Shown here: positions 37,701-49,775 of the stretch, one piece after another | Numbering within the stretch: position 1 is the stretch's first letter | Layout of the letters: the number at the start of each line of letters is the position of its first letter | Assembly: GCA_024138025.1 (NCBI GenBank) | Contig: JAMXBD010001032.1 | Span: 372,001 to 436,000 of the forward strand | Source: Combretum micranthum | Taxonomy: Eukaryota; Streptophyta; Magnoliopsida; Myrtales; Combretaceae | Length of the DNA stretch: 64,000 bases | Direction of reading: 5' to 3' | Program-made: the position numbers and the translations under genes | Notes under the pieces: generated by a model | What the model saw: only the letters and a program-made list of their open reading frames with translations | Databases searched by the model: none | What the model was told of the DNA's origin: nothing

Positions 37701-40700
37701 TGTAAACCCCCGAAGTTTTGTAATCAAATTAAAGCTTAAACTCTAATTAGATGTCAACCGGATTTCTAAAATCAACAAAACCTTAGTCTACCGTAACCGC
37801 TTAAGTTCGGAATCCCTGTTTAAAAAACCCTAGGAAAGTAAGAAAGAGTTTAGTGAATAAAATAGTTTGTAATTATCTAAAGAAGCTTAAAAAGATCAGT
37901 TTAGTAAAACCGCAACTCGTTTTAAACCCGATCGGACACAGTACTTGAAAAATGTGTCTCGGGGCTCGGAATAGTAAAAAATATTCGAATATACTGTTAG
38001 ACTCTTAAAAATATAAGATTTTCAAAAATATCAATTTCATAATTTTTCGGTAACTAAAAATATAAGATATCACATTTATACGCGTATTTTCTTACTATCG
38101 ATACTTAAATTGTCATGTCTACTTTACATTACACTATTTACTACTATTCTACACTATTTATCTATCTCTACTTTTTCTTACAACCTACTCTTACAACCCA
38201 TACCTCTATTTTTACACATTTTCTTTTCCAATACAACTTTACATCTTTCATATCTTACTTTTAATTAACAAAAATACAAAAAATAAAAATTCACTCCCTC
38301 TTTCCCTTACTTGTAGCGTCGGCCCCCTCTTCTCTTTCTTCCCAATTTGTTTTATTTTCAATTTATTTAATTAACACAAATTATCTCCCATATTTTCCTA
38401 TAAATACCCCTTCTTACTTCCACTTTTTCACACCTCTTCTACACTAAAGTTACTCTCTAAAATTTCTACAAGAAGTCTCTCCCAAGAAGTTCTCTCTAGT
38501 TTAGTTCTTTTAGGTAATATTTCTTCAAGTTTTCTTTATGTTCATTTACTTAATATGAGCTTAGTGTATGTTTTCTAAACCATGAAGGTTAAAGAAAGCA
38601 ACAATAGGTTCGTACTTTGTTTTTGTTCATCATCTAATTTCTTTATGTTGCTTTTATATCTAATATATCTATATAGCTATATATATCTTTTAGAGCATAT
38701 AAGCTTAATTGTTTTGCAATTTATTTACTTTCCTTGCAATTTATTTACTTCCTTGTAATTTATTTACTTTCATATTGTTTTTAAGACTAGTCTTTTAGTC
38801 TTAGACTTGTCCTCATCAAGTCAAAACATTTTCTTTTTCTTTTTAGGACTAGTCTTTTCTTAGTCCCGGATACCTTGAAACTAAGGTTCCAATACTTGAT
38901 TTATTTCCTTATTAGCTTATTCTTTTAAGTCATTATGTTTTTTATGTTTACATAACTTTATGATCCATATTCATGCATGAACATAATGATTTTTGTCTCA
39001 ACAAAATAAATGAGAAATATTTTCTTGAAAATAAAGATTCTTTTCTAGAAATAAGAAGTAATTTTTCTTAAACAAACTTTTCTAAGAAATCTAGAGGAGC
39101 TCATAAACATACATAGAAAAGAACTTTTTGAAATAAACAAAAGTTTTACTAAAACTTTATTTTTTTCAAGTATTAGAAATTCTTTTCATCAAAATGGAAT
39201 GATCAAGAAACAAAGAATTATTTCTCTAAACATAGAATTGTTATATTTTCAAAAGAAAAGTTGGAAACAAAGCTGAGAAAATAAAATCATTCCTTAGGAA
39301 TTTAAAGAGATTACGAAAATTAAATTTAGGAAAAGAAAATACTCATTTGAAATAACTTAAGATATTTTCAAAGCAAAATAAAAAGGAATATTTCAAAAGC
39401 TCTCACTTTCAAAATATTTAAAAGACTTTACTTTTTATTTGAGACAACTTCATTAAAACTTTATACATTTGATATGAGTCAATAAATGTATGTATATACA
39501 TTTCAAAGGTTTTACAAATTGTTATAATATCTATCTCTTCAAAATGAGCTTTGAATAAAAGAAAGAAAACAAGTTTATAAAAATTCGTGGTGAATGTCCA
39601 CCACTTTTTCAGCCCAAACGACTTAGTTTGATGAAAATAAGTTTACAAATAGATAGATATTTTCGAATAGGTAGAAAACGGTATATAATAGCGCAATTCC
39701 GAGTTAAAATGACCAAGTTATGGCCATTTTAAGATAGAATTCCTCTCTAATAATTTTAACGATCTATTAACATAGTTCCTTGATAGTACCACAGAATAAA
39801 AAGAAATACTTATTTTGGGTATTCTTCTTGATTAGGTAATCTTGAGGAGGATTATTCATATCTCGAAGATTACTACGATTGGTGGAAATCCCAAACTCTC
39901 CCATTTCAAGAAAGGTGTCATCATGGCTGAGTGAGTTTACTCCCTGTTATTTTTCATACTTATGATTGTGCTTGTAAATTTAGTTGCATTAGAATTTAGG
40001 CAAAATCAAATGGGAGTTGTATGATAATATGTTGAAAAAATACTAAGTATATCGAAACATGATTTGTTTGTAATAAAGTTGCATGTACATTAATATCTTG
40101 AAGTGTTTGAAATTGGTTGCTCACTTGAAAGAAGTTAAACATAACTACTAGAATTTAATTAAGAAATTATTCATGCGCTTCATATGTTGAGTCACATTTC
40201 ATTCACTATATACAATTGGGGGACAAGTGTATAATAGTGGTAACATAATCGGTATATCATGTAAGTGGCGAGTAGGAGCTAGTAAGAACTACGTAAATTG
40301 GTGGCTAGTAGGAGCTTATAATAACTATAAGTTTTTGATGGCGTATAGGAGCTGGTAAGATCTATAAAAGTGTTTTAAAAGTTGTGGTTGTAATTGGTCT
40401 GAATACCCAACCCCGAATGAAGGGCATAATTCATTCAACATATGATTCCCGGAAAGTCATATGTCTTATATGCTCACGTGGTTGTTGCATTCTATTTGTT
40501 TGATTAATAAACTTGGCTGGTAATTTACTTTGAGTATGAATTTTTGGGATTTACTCACTAAGCCCATAAGCTTACGCCTCTATAGATATTTGTATTTTCA
40601 GGAACACCTATTTTTATATCAGAGGTCTCCTCATATCCGCGTAAGTTTTCTATTGAAGCTTTTGGAGGAAATCAGCTTGAAGATTTAGATTAGAATTCCT

Positions 40701-41006
40701 TTGAAATCTTTAATGTAGTATTTGAATGTTGTAAAGACTACCACGATCTTTGGATTGACAGGGGTATGCCCCTAAGAAATCATGTAATAGACCTTTGGTT
40801 ATTAATACTATAATAATTTTATTTATGGATTCTTGTATGTTCATTTTTACTTGCTTAAACTATGCTTCCCAAAAGCATCTCCTATTACCGTGCTAGACGC
40901 CTTACATGTAATACTAAGGCTTTCGCATGACTAAGGTAGTCATTCTTAAGTCTCGATATTATATGTGGCGGACTACCACGTTTAGGGTATCCTTCGAAGC
41001 GTGACA
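37701..41006 (+). repeat. 5' LTR (3306 bp) of a plus-strand Tekay-like element
   Basis: It starts TGTAAACCCCCGAAG and ends CTTCGAAGCGTGACA, the family termini in plus orientation, and is followed at once by a primer-binding site. Blocks shared with the other LTRs include the AACTCGGAATT/GCCATAA pair (reverse complement near 39690-39730) and the closing TAGTCATTCTTAAG...GTTTAGGGTATCC. The pentamer before it is GAACG; the element's right end is missing, so no duplication can be confirmed. No gene is present. It gives the LTR orientation for the whole family. Confidence 0.82.
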
Positions 41007-41026
41007 GTTTGAGTTGGTATCAGAGC
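41007..41026 (+). promoter_or_regulatory. intact primer-binding site (initiator tRNA-Met)
   Basis: GTTTGAGTTGGTATCAGAGC starts at the base after the LTR end; TGGTATCAGAGC (41015-41026) complements the 3' end of plant initiator tRNA-Met. This is the best-preserved PBS of the Tekay-like copies in the window. Confidence 0.85.
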
Positions 41027-41177
41027 AACAAGTTTATAGGAATAAAGGTAATAGGAACAAATCTAGAATAGAAAAAGATAGATATGTTTATTAAAAAAGG
41101 ACTTAGATAAGTTAGATAAGTCTAGAAATTCTCAAAAAGGAAAAACTAATGACCTCCCTTGTCTTTTATAATTTACC

Positions 41178-41819
41178 CTTGGAAAAGTTAGAGCTAAGGC
41201 CCAACGCTTGAACTTAAGAAGTGATGAAACCCTTGTGGACTATCGGTTAAAAGTAAGAAGCCTATGTGAGGAGTTTGCCCTAGTTGGACGACCTAGCTTC
41301 GCTTGGAAATGTATAACATGTGGAGGAAAGGACTTCGTGACTCTATATGGGACCATGTGATAGATAGGTTAAGGTATGATGCCATAAGACGCGCAAATTG
41401 GACCGAATTGGAAGTCACTTATGGTATGGAATGGCTCATGTGCCACTACAACTACACCCCTATGCTCCAAGAAGCTACATTCATTTTCCGAAACGACGAA
41501 CGTCCAGTTTTCCCTGATTTTCGAACTTGGAAATCCATAGGCCGGTTATATATTTATGCCCACGATGAGCTAGCAGATTCACAGATGGAACAAGGATGTT
41601 TCCAACCATTAGGAAGCCAATCAAGATTTCGGATGGCCTGTGGAACCAACCCCAAATGAGAATATCTCGAATCGAAGCCGGTCTCACACTCCCCTAATAA
41701 GAGACCTGACTGAGGATGAAGTGATGGAAGTATCCGATAAAGAGCATGCATCGCAGACGGAGTTTGATCAAGGGGAGCCAAGCACGTCTAGGAATCAACC
41801 CTCTCGCAAAGGAAAATGA
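41178..41819 (+). pseudogene. extra gag-like ORF between PBS and gag
   Basis: Reading from 41178 gives RLNLRSDETLVDYRLKVRSL followed by CEEFALVGRPSFAWK. A one-base shift near 41300 moves into the 41303-41659 frame (WRKGLRDSIWDHVIDRLRYD). A second shift near 41630 restores the first frame (RDLTEDEVMEVSDKEHASQT), which ends at TGA 41817-41819 after a Ser/Arg/Lys-rich tail. The middle resembles the C-terminal half of a gag domain (short acidic repeat, then GLR and an aromatic helix), but the match is loose. It is not an expected part of Tekay elements, and I did not find it in the leader of the outer element. Function unknown. Confidence 0.45.
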
Positions 41820-42362
41820 ATGACGGTCCGAAGCTACTTGAAGCTATTCATAACTAAGAAGCCAAGGACAACTTCTAGTCCCAACCACCATAATATAACC
41901 CCCTCACCATGAAGAAAGACCAAAGAAGGAGGATCCACCTGAGCAATCCCACGTGTCCAACAAGAATTTTGTAACCAATTGACTTAGGATATAGGATCGA
42001 TCAGTAGTTTAATTTATGTTTTCGGAAAGGTGTTTAAATATTTTTGTATTTTGAATTTCTTTTGCAAGCCTTGATTTCTTTATGTATGGGATTTCATTCC
42101 CTTAGATGCTCTCTAATTAATGAAGTATTTTGGTTTAAACAAATTTCATCACTTGATTTAATTGCTTAAACTTCTTTATATGATATTTCTCTTTACATGT
42201 TTATTTCTTTGAAAGTTTCCGCAATTTTCGAAACTTAATATGTAGAAGACTTAATAATCTAAAACTTACATAAACATTAAAACAAACCGACCTAGAAGGG
42301 GATGACCAAGGGTAAGGCAGGCGTCGAACAATCCGCCTGAAGAAGTTGACTAACCAGCCTCT

Positions 42363-43662
42363 ATGGCTCCTATCCCGAACCCGCAAGGCGATCTCCAAGC
42401 CACTCTGGGTCAATTAACACAGCTTCTTAATGTGTTAGTTCAACAACAACAAAGAAATATGCCACCACGAGCACCAGCTCAAGCACCAACCCAGCACCAA
42501 CCCAGCAAGCACCTCAAGCATCTGTGCACGGACCAGCAGCACCTGATGCTCAATCACATACGACACCTTTGCCACCTCCGCCATCACCCGACCATACAGA
42601 ACTTCACTCCTAGATTTCATCAAAAGTAACCGTTACTTTGACGGAGCTTTTGGGAAACCAGATGAAGCTGAGGATTGGCTTGCGCAGATAGAACGATCTT
42701 TTGCTGCTTATGAAGTTCCTCATCATCTTCGAATAAGCTATGGTACCTATATGTTAAGGTTTAATGCCCGCGTCTGGTGGGAGTCTAAGAGTAGGGAATT
42801 GCCGCCACCCATCACCTGGGATATGTTTCAAAATGAGTTTCTCGAAAATTATTTTCCTGGAAGTTTAAGAGTGAGATATAGTGCAGATTTCTTACACATT
42901 TCTCAAAAAGGAAGATCCATAGAACAATACAAGACGGAATTCAGCCGACTCCTACAGTATGCTCCTGATTCTTATAAGTATAGTGAGGAGCTAAAACGAT
43001 AAGTGTTCCTGAATGGGTTAGATGAGGACTTTAGGATGCGGTTGAAGAGTTTGACATCCGCACCTTGAGAGAATTGGTTGAAAGAGCAAGAATTGTTGAA
43101 GGGGCTAAGAAAAGGAAAGCTGGGACTTTTGAGAAGAAAGTACATGTGTTTGGAAGAAAATTTCAATCAGGAACAAGCTCCAATTTCCCTTCTAAGAGGT
43201 TTAAACCAATTAGCCACTTTAAGGGAAATTTCAATGGACAAAAGGATATTTCCAAGGTAGCAGTAAGTTGTTGAAATGCAAAGGGGCGCACTATTCGAAG
43301 AGATGCCCCCTTCTCCAGAACAAATGTTATTTTGTAGTACCCGAGCCATAAGATTCCGGATTTCCCAAAGAAAGCTTCTATGACTTGTTTCGTATGCAAG
43401 CAAACGGGACATTTTGCCAACGAGTGTCCCCAAAGAAATCTCACAACAAATCGACCTGTTGGATCTTCAGGGGGACTTGCCCCAACAAGAGTGGGAATGG
43501 AAGCGGAAGTCACTCGGCATCATCTATGCATAGGCTAAGAATTTACAACCTTGAAGGGCAATGGGTTTGTGAGGAAGATGCTGAAGAAGGAGTAGAGTTG
43601 GCTGCCCTGGACCATGGAGAGGAGTATGACTATAGCTTGGTCACAGTTAGCCTCAACCTATA
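42363..43662 (+). pseudogene. gag of the plus-strand Tekay-like element
   Basis: The chosen start MAPIPNPQGDLQATLGQLTQ (42363) opens a Gln/Pro/Ala-rich N-terminus. The gag core follows in shifted frames: FGKPDEAEDWLAQIERSFAA near 42650, then RFNARVWWESKSRELPPPIT and SIEQYKTEFSRLLQYAPDSY in the 42751-43002 frame, then a basic linker. Knuckles are KCKGAHYSKRC, a degraded CYF.. second module, and CFVCKQTGHFANECPQR, the last intact as C-x2-C-x4-H-x4-C near 43385-43430. The tail SMHRLRIYNLEGQWVCEED matches the outer element's gag. At least four shifts or stops. It would assemble the element's particle and bind its RNA. Confidence 0.78.
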
Positions 43663-43679
43663 AATAACTGCTTGTTTTG

Positions 43680-44105
43680 ATATCTGTTGAGTATAAAGAT
43701 ATGATGTGTGTTAGAAAATGATATATGTTTGGGAAACCTTATAAAGACAATAAGATTAGTAACACGCGCATTTTGAACACAGAAACCATACAAATAGGGG
43801 ACCTAACCGCTTATACCCTCTTCGATACCGTGCAACACATTCCTTTATTGCCGCTAGTATAGCCTTGAAGATCGGTTTACCTATCACACAACCACATCAA
43901 GTTTTCGTATAAAGACCCCTACCGTAGTGTGGTGACTACAAAGAAGTAATAAGAAATTGTCCCATGAAGATACAAGGCCATGAGGCAACTACCGATCTTA
44001 TAATAATAGAAATCAGCAAGTACGAAGTGATTCTCGGAATGAGTTGGTTGTCCATGGTGGAAGCAAGGTAGATTGTAGAAATAAAAGGTGGAATTCATGG
44101 ACCAA
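43680..44105 (+). pseudogene. aspartic protease fragment, element truncated here
   Basis: TAYTLFDTVQHIPLLP near 43810-43860 is a degraded active-site strand (FDTGA in intact relatives), and EISKYEVILGMSWLSMVEA at 44005-44070 is the conserved C-terminal strand. The frame stops at TAG near 44069, and similarity to the element ends about 44105. No RT, integrase or 3' LTR follows in the window, so the copy lost everything downstream. Confidence 0.65.
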
Positions 44106-45260
44106 CATATTAGAAAAAAAAAATTTAAATGTAATCCTATAAGCTACCAAATTATATTTATATATTTGAAAAATCATTTTTCTCGTAGCAAAAGATTTTT
44201 CTTTTTTTTTTTTTATATATAACATAGGCGTAAAACATTAACCATTACCATCATTCATTTTATTATTTTTATAATAACACAAAGTTATATTTATTTAATA
44301 AATTTTATCCATTTATTATCTTTCACGTTCCAACAACACTATTTAAAGAAACTTTTCATTTATTTATTTTGTTATTTTTTTTATTTCTCTATATTATTAA
44401 ATTGGTTAAATTAACTAAAAGAAAAGGATGCAATAACTTATCTGGATTAGGATTAGCATGTAGGTTGGATGTAGGGGCGTTCACGGTTCGTTAACCGGTT
44501 TTGGCCCTATTTTTTGAACTTAACCGTGATGATCAGTTTGTTAATATTCCCATCCTTAATCGGTCTATTATAAATGGTTAACTGTCTTAGTAATTATCCT
44601 TTTTTTCGATTATTTTTTTTTTGTTTTTGGTTTTTAACCATTTAACGTAATGGTTTCAACAAATCAAATTAACAGTTTCAACAAACCTTATTTTTTAACT
44701 TTTATCATAGAGTTTTTCTTTAAATTATTAAATATATTAGAAGACCTTAAAAAAAAAAAAAAAATGAAGGAAAAGGAGAAAAATAAGCCTTTAATGTATC
44801 ATCATCAAAAAAATCAAACCAAATCAATTACATTATTACCTTTTATCAAACATAGGATAAAACATAGTACTTTAATCAAAATCCAATGAACATTAACATA
44901 TGTTTTCGTTTTATCGGTTTTTTTACAACCTTAATGGATGTGTAAGGACGCAGGTCGAATTTGACCAGTGGATACTTGGGTTAGATCTTAGGTATCAAGG
45001 TTGAATTAGGATTGCTAAGGATAGAGGCAACCAATGGTAATCAAATTAGCAGTACTCCGGTGATGGCGGACAACTGGGAATCGAACAGACTCAAGGAGTG
45101 ACATTAAATGCTCCAATAATGTCAATTCATCCAAATTCCAATCATAAAAGAGTTTCAACACCTATCGGCGGTTGGTTGTAGAGCTTCATCGGAATTGCTC
45201 CTGGTGGTTTCAAGCTTACCCAAAGTTATCAATTGACAGCCCACACTTACCTGAATTCAT
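44106..45260. other. AT-rich gap with a possible hAT-type MITE end
   Basis: No gene is seen. At about 44474-44510 the string AGGGGCGTTCACGGTTCGTT leading into AACCGG resembles one end of hAT-like miniature elements. A partly matching inverted end (CGGTTTTTTTACAACC) lies near 44917-44932, but the arms do not pair well and no 8-bp duplication is evident. The frame at 44650-44889 is low-complexity. Confidence 0.25.
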
Positions 45261-45267
45261 CTCTTGG

Positions 45268-45535
45268 ATGCAACGAAATATAAGATCTCTTTAGGAGTAG
45301 CGTGAGGAATTGAATATTTACATGGAGGATGTGGCATGCAGATTTTGCACTTTGATATTAAGCCTCATGACATTCTTCTTGATGAAAACTTCATTCCAAA
45401 AATTTATGACTTTGGGCTTGCAAAACTTAATCCAACAAGTTACAACACAATGTCCTTAACGCAGTAAGTGGAAAATTGGGGTATATGGCTACAAGCTCGT
45501 TATAAAACCATTGGTGGTGTTTATAGAAACTGAAA
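45268..45535 (+). pseudogene. receptor-like kinase fragment (LRK10-like/PR5K group)
   Basis: Translation reads [19 protein letters not shown], then [19 protein letters not shown], then [16 protein letters not shown]. That is subdomains VIa-VII of a protein kinase, with [11 protein letters not shown] as the catalytic loop (Asp and Lys kept; HFD instead of HRD, which is normal for LRK10L/PR5K-type kinases; N of the loop changed to D) and DFGLAK kept. A degraded GYMA block follows near 45480. An in-frame TGA sits before GIEYLHG, another stop follows, and no N-lobe, signal peptide or transmembrane part is present. It is an isolated fragment between the truncated retroelement and the viral insertion. 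Confidence 0.7.
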
Positions 45536-45673
45536 GACTTATTTGATTAGTAATTTATCCTCCATGTGAGAAAAAATCTTGATGAAGAAGAAGAACAAGC
45601 ATTCGTGACTAAGTTCAATCGAGAGAATTTGGTAAATGAAAGTTGTTATATTTTGTAACAAACTCAAAAATAG

Positions 45674-45710
45674 CCAAGGTATCATATATATATATAGAGA
45701 GAGAGAGAGC
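45674..45710. repeat. TA/GA microsatellite at the left edge of the viral copy
   Basis: (AT)n followed by (AG)n lies immediately before the viral primer-binding site. The right edge of the viral copy also meets a TA tract (53367-53394). Confidence 0.75.
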
Positions 45711-45712
45711 CA

Positions 45713-45728
45713 TGGTATCAGAGCCAGG
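45713..45728 (+). promoter_or_regulatory. caulimovirid primer-binding site (tRNA-Met)
   Basis: TGGTATCAGAGCCAGG matches the 3' end of plant initiator tRNA-Met, the primer for minus-strand synthesis in Caulimoviridae and position 1 of their genome maps by convention. It lies 255 bases before the first ATG of ORF1. About 230 bases between the two hold a leader with no gene. Confidence 0.85.
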
Positions 45729-45967
45729 GGGGATATAGTTCGTAAAAAAAAAAAAAAGTATAAAGTTATATTACAATTTTACTTGGGACGATTACTATTA
45801 GTGGTGATCCAGAGTGAGACTAGCCTACTGAGGCCGGGCGTAAATCCTAGAGAGGTTGCTGAAGGTCATAATTTGGAAGTCACAGTTTGGGATAAAAGTA
45901 TTTGTAAAAATGTAATACAATTTTATAAGAAAGTAGTTTTGTTATTATGAATTTACTAAGAAGAACT

Positions 45968-46808
45968 ATGTCCTCTTCTAGCTTTGCTCCCTCGGAGCAA
46001 GGTTCAGAAGATAATATTTTAAATCGAGATGAAATACATATGAAGGATTTTGATGAAGCCATAGATAATTGAAAATTCCAAAGCTGGCTTATAATGAAAT
46101 ATATCAAATGGCTAAGTGAAAATCTTTTCCAAAAATGACTATGTTAGCCACAAAAGAAAAATGTTCCCTTTCTGATGGCCTCACCTCTATGGAGATTCTT
46201 AACAGAGAATCTATCAAAAAATATTCCAAGGATTGGAATTAATCCACATAGGTCTGGTCCAAGTAGGAGCTAAACCTCTTACTAAATTAGGCCTGGATAC
46301 TTCCATCCTCATGATACTCAGAGATTCTAGAGAACTGGAGTATGAAAGATCAATTCATGCTGCAGTAGAAACTAGTCTGAGTAATGGCCCTGTCCAATTC
46401 GATTGTCATCCTAATGTAACCATAGGGTTAAAGGATAAAACAATCATGAAGTCTTTAATCCTCCAGATTAAGACTCACAACGACCGAATGTTGGAAGGAT
46501 CACTTCCAATGGCTATACTATACAGGATATATTACAAACTTATTAAAATAGCTTTTGGATCTAAGGCTTTTAAGGTTAACAGGAGAGGTCAAACCTTATT
46601 AATCCAGACAGATCTTTCAAAAGCTAATGTTTCTATCTCCAAAATGATTCAATGGAACCAAATCAATCTACCCTAGCAATGGGAAGTAGATAATCCCCTT
46701 CCAAAAAAGATTGTATATAACACTGAACCCACCAATGTTGTACAACATCCTGAAGGAAAAGTAACCATATAATTTTCTAAGAGATCTCTAGATCTACCCA
46801 GAAATAAT
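45968..46808 (+). pseudogene. viral movement-protein region (ORF1 N-terminus)
   Basis: Movement proteins of this family (30K superfamily) carry virus between cells through plasmodesmata. The start ATG at 45968 (MSSSSFAPSEQ) is the first after the leader; the frame breaks near 46070. It resumes around 46130 and in the 46233-46676 frame, with the conserved GLDTSILMILRDSR block and the SNGPVQFDCHPN block (the G-x-V-x-F-x-C-x-P pattern of caulimovirid MPs). In-frame TAG at 46674 and TAA near 46771 interrupt the linker to the coat protein region. At least one frameshift and three stops: not translatable. Confidence 0.75.
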
Positions 46809-49374
46809 GTGGAAATTAGGACAATGTCGTCTTCTTCTTCAAGAAGATCTTTTGACCTGCCTCCATCCGTAATTACTATTCCTCCTCTGGTACCTCCTAT
46901 AAATACCAGAGCTCCCCCAAATCAAAATAATCCTCCTTCTGTTGAAACTACTCTTGAAATTCCAAATCAAAGCAATCCGTCTTTGATAGGAATTGTGACT
47001 GGAGATAATGGTTTACCTAGATTAGTTCACCAACAAATTGGTTATGAAGAACTGGCCTTCTCAGAAGTCCAAGAGGATAAACTCAACGTTTTAAATAAAC
47101 CTTTCACACCTGACAGGAAATATCTAAACAAAAAGTTTAGTTCAACCGAAAATGAGAAAATTAGGAAATGGTATTTTAATACTTTTTCTGATTTTAAAAA
47201 TGAAATCAAAGATGAATATTATAAATTCATGTTTGATAATCAAATCCAAATATTATTCTTTGATTGGTTTCCAAGAATATTATTTGGCCCCTAAACAAAT
47301 CAATGTTATAAATCATTGTTTTACTTGGCAGATTGGTGATGGACAAACATTGAATCCAACCATCCACCACTCACCCAATTAAAACAATTTATAAAATAAG
47401 AGATTACTCTGGCACCTTTCAAGTCTTCTGATAAAGAAGAAAATGGAATCAGAAAAATCATTGAGCAAAATAACTTTACCAATCATTTGCACATTATGGG
47501 CAAACAGTTAGACAGATTGAAGTTATTTTGGATAATGATAAACCCAAAGTTTTCCCAAATGTCTCTTTAAACACTCCAAAAAATCCCTCTAAAGAATTTT
47601 AAAAGCTTTAGAGAAAAAGAAATCAAGGCCCCTTTGATAAAACCTTTAATTTCCAAAAAACCTTCTAAAGAATTTTTAGAAGCATTAAAAAGAAAATCAA
47701 AAAACAAATGAATTTCAACAAAACCCCTAATACTGCAACATCTTCTATACAAAACTCATGAACTTGACCATTGAGGATACTCCTAATCAAAATATCAATG
47801 TTTTAAATGAAACTAATAACGAATCAGTTAACAGTTCACTTTTTGAACAAATTGATCAAATCAACAAAGTTACCTGGAAAGAACCCAAAACTTTAACTAT
47901 CAAGAGAGCAACCCCTCCTGATGTTTTGATCGAAGAAAATGATGAAAAAATTATCAAAACAAATATTCTGCAGGATCTACTTATGAATGGAACATAGATG
48001 GAGCCTCAGAACAAAAAATTCTCAATGTTTTGAATCAAATGATAATGTTTTCAAACACCAACAAAGCAAATGATACAAGTGATTATCACATCACCAAATG
48101 ATAATTTCTGGGATTACTGGACAATTAAAAGGTTGGTGGGATAATTATTTGGATGATGAAAGAAGAATTTTAATTCTTACTTCATACAAAGTCGATGAAG
48201 AAGGAATAAAAATCCTTGATGAAATGATGAACTATCCCCATATGGTTAATACTCTCATATATTCTATTAGCCAACATTTTATTGGTGATCCATCTCACTT
48301 TAGAGACAGATCCTTAGAATTGTTGTCTAATATGAAATGTAAATCATTAGGAGAATTTCGCCATATAAGGATGTATTCTTCCAAAGGTCCTCCTTAGAAA
48401 TGATTGTAATCAAGCTTTTTGGAAAGAAAAGTTTCTTGCAGGATTACCTAATCTCATAGGTGATCAAGTAAGAAATAAAATTAGAGAAGATTACAATGGT
48501 GAAATTCCTTATGATCAACTTTCATATGGAGAATTAGCCTCATATGTTTCTAAAATTGGAACAAATCTTTGCACCAACATCAGACTTCAAAAACAATTGA
48601 AGAATGAACAAAGAATGAAACACAAAAGTCTTGGTGACTTCTGTGCCCAATATGATCCCTCTTTTGAAAATAAAAAATCAAAAAACAAATGTACTGAATG
48701 TTTTCTCATAAAAAATCTAAAAGAAATTTCAAAAAGAAGAAATTCTTTAAGAAAAATAAATATGAGAAAAAACAACAGAACAACAAACCTTCCAAAAAGA
48801 AAGAAAAACAATTTTGGAAAAAACTTAAATGTTTCAAATGTGGAAAAATTGGGCATACGGCAAAATTCTGCAAAATCAATAACAAAATCAATGAATTAAA
48901 CCTTAATGAAGAAACAATGGAACACCTTTTGCAAATTTTTGCTGAAAATGATTATTCCTCTGATTCTGATTCTATTTCTCCTCTGACAATGAAGGAATTC
49001 AAGCCAATGACATTGAATCCACTTCTTCAGAAGAAATATATGTTCTAACCAAAGAAGAAGAAGATATTCTTCTAAAGTTAGACCAAATGCCAGATTCCGA
49101 AAAACAAGAATACATTAAGAAAATAGAAAAGCAGAGTATGAATCATATCATACCAAAGCTCCCCTATAGTCTTAATGAAATTCTTGAAAAAGGAAAACAA
49201 AACAGAAAAACCAATCTCTGTCAATGATCTTCATTCTGAAATAAAAATTCAGAAAGAAGAAATCAAAGAATTAAAACTCATGCAAATGAAGTTGCAACAA
49301 GAATTTCTTGATTTCAAACAAAGTTTAAATCAGGAAGATTCTGATTCTGAGAATGAAGAAAACATATTGAAAAA
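46809..49374 (+). pseudogene. viral coat-protein region with zinc knuckle
   Basis: The capsid part of the polyprotein. It opens with a Ser/Pro-rich linker (PPSVITIPPLVPPINTR), then a conserved aromatic block near 47160-47290, broken by a shift near 47270. A Lys/Pro-rich spacer leads to the coat core at 48070-48560 with ISGITGQLKGWWDNYL, a strong family signature. A basic Lys-rich stretch (48700-48830) then leads to the knuckle CFKCGKIGHTAKFC (C-x2-C-x4-H-x4-C, intact, about 48832-48873), which binds the viral RNA. Downstream is an acidic Ser/Asp tail and a Glu/Lys-rich stretch (49175-49378) likely to form a coiled coil. About five frame changes make it inactive. Confidence 0.8.
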
Positions 49375-49775
49375 ATGAAGTCTTCAGAATCTCAGGATCA
49401 AGATGATTACCTTCTACATCTTGTAGAAGTAACCACTAGAAAATGGATCATCAACATCACTTTGAAAATCAACAATGAATTCATCTTGGAAACAACTGCA
49501 TTATTTGATACCGGAGCAGATTTAAATTGCATAAGAGAAGGGTTAGTACCAACAAAATATTTTGAGAAAACAACCCAATCTCTTAGTTCAGCTTCTGGTA
49601 ACAAACTACAGATTGATTTCAAGTTAACAGATGTTAAGATAATGAAAGATAATGTTTCTTATAACACTGCTTTCCTTCTTGTCAAAAACCTTAAGCAGAA
49701 TGTTATTTAGGAACACCTTTCATCAATCTTATCCAACCTTTCAAGGTTAATGATCAAGGTATTGAGACTAAATAT
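49375..49775 (+). pseudogene. viral aspartic protease
   Basis: Retropepsin-like domain that would cut the polyprotein. The 49375-49710 frame has the active-site block ALFDTGADLNCI (D-T-G intact) and the SASGNKLQ segment of the flap region; the second strand continues after a TAG at about 49708-49710 in the same frame (TPFINLIQPF). The frame is continuous with the RT frame downstream, so only one stop separates them. Confidence 0.8.
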
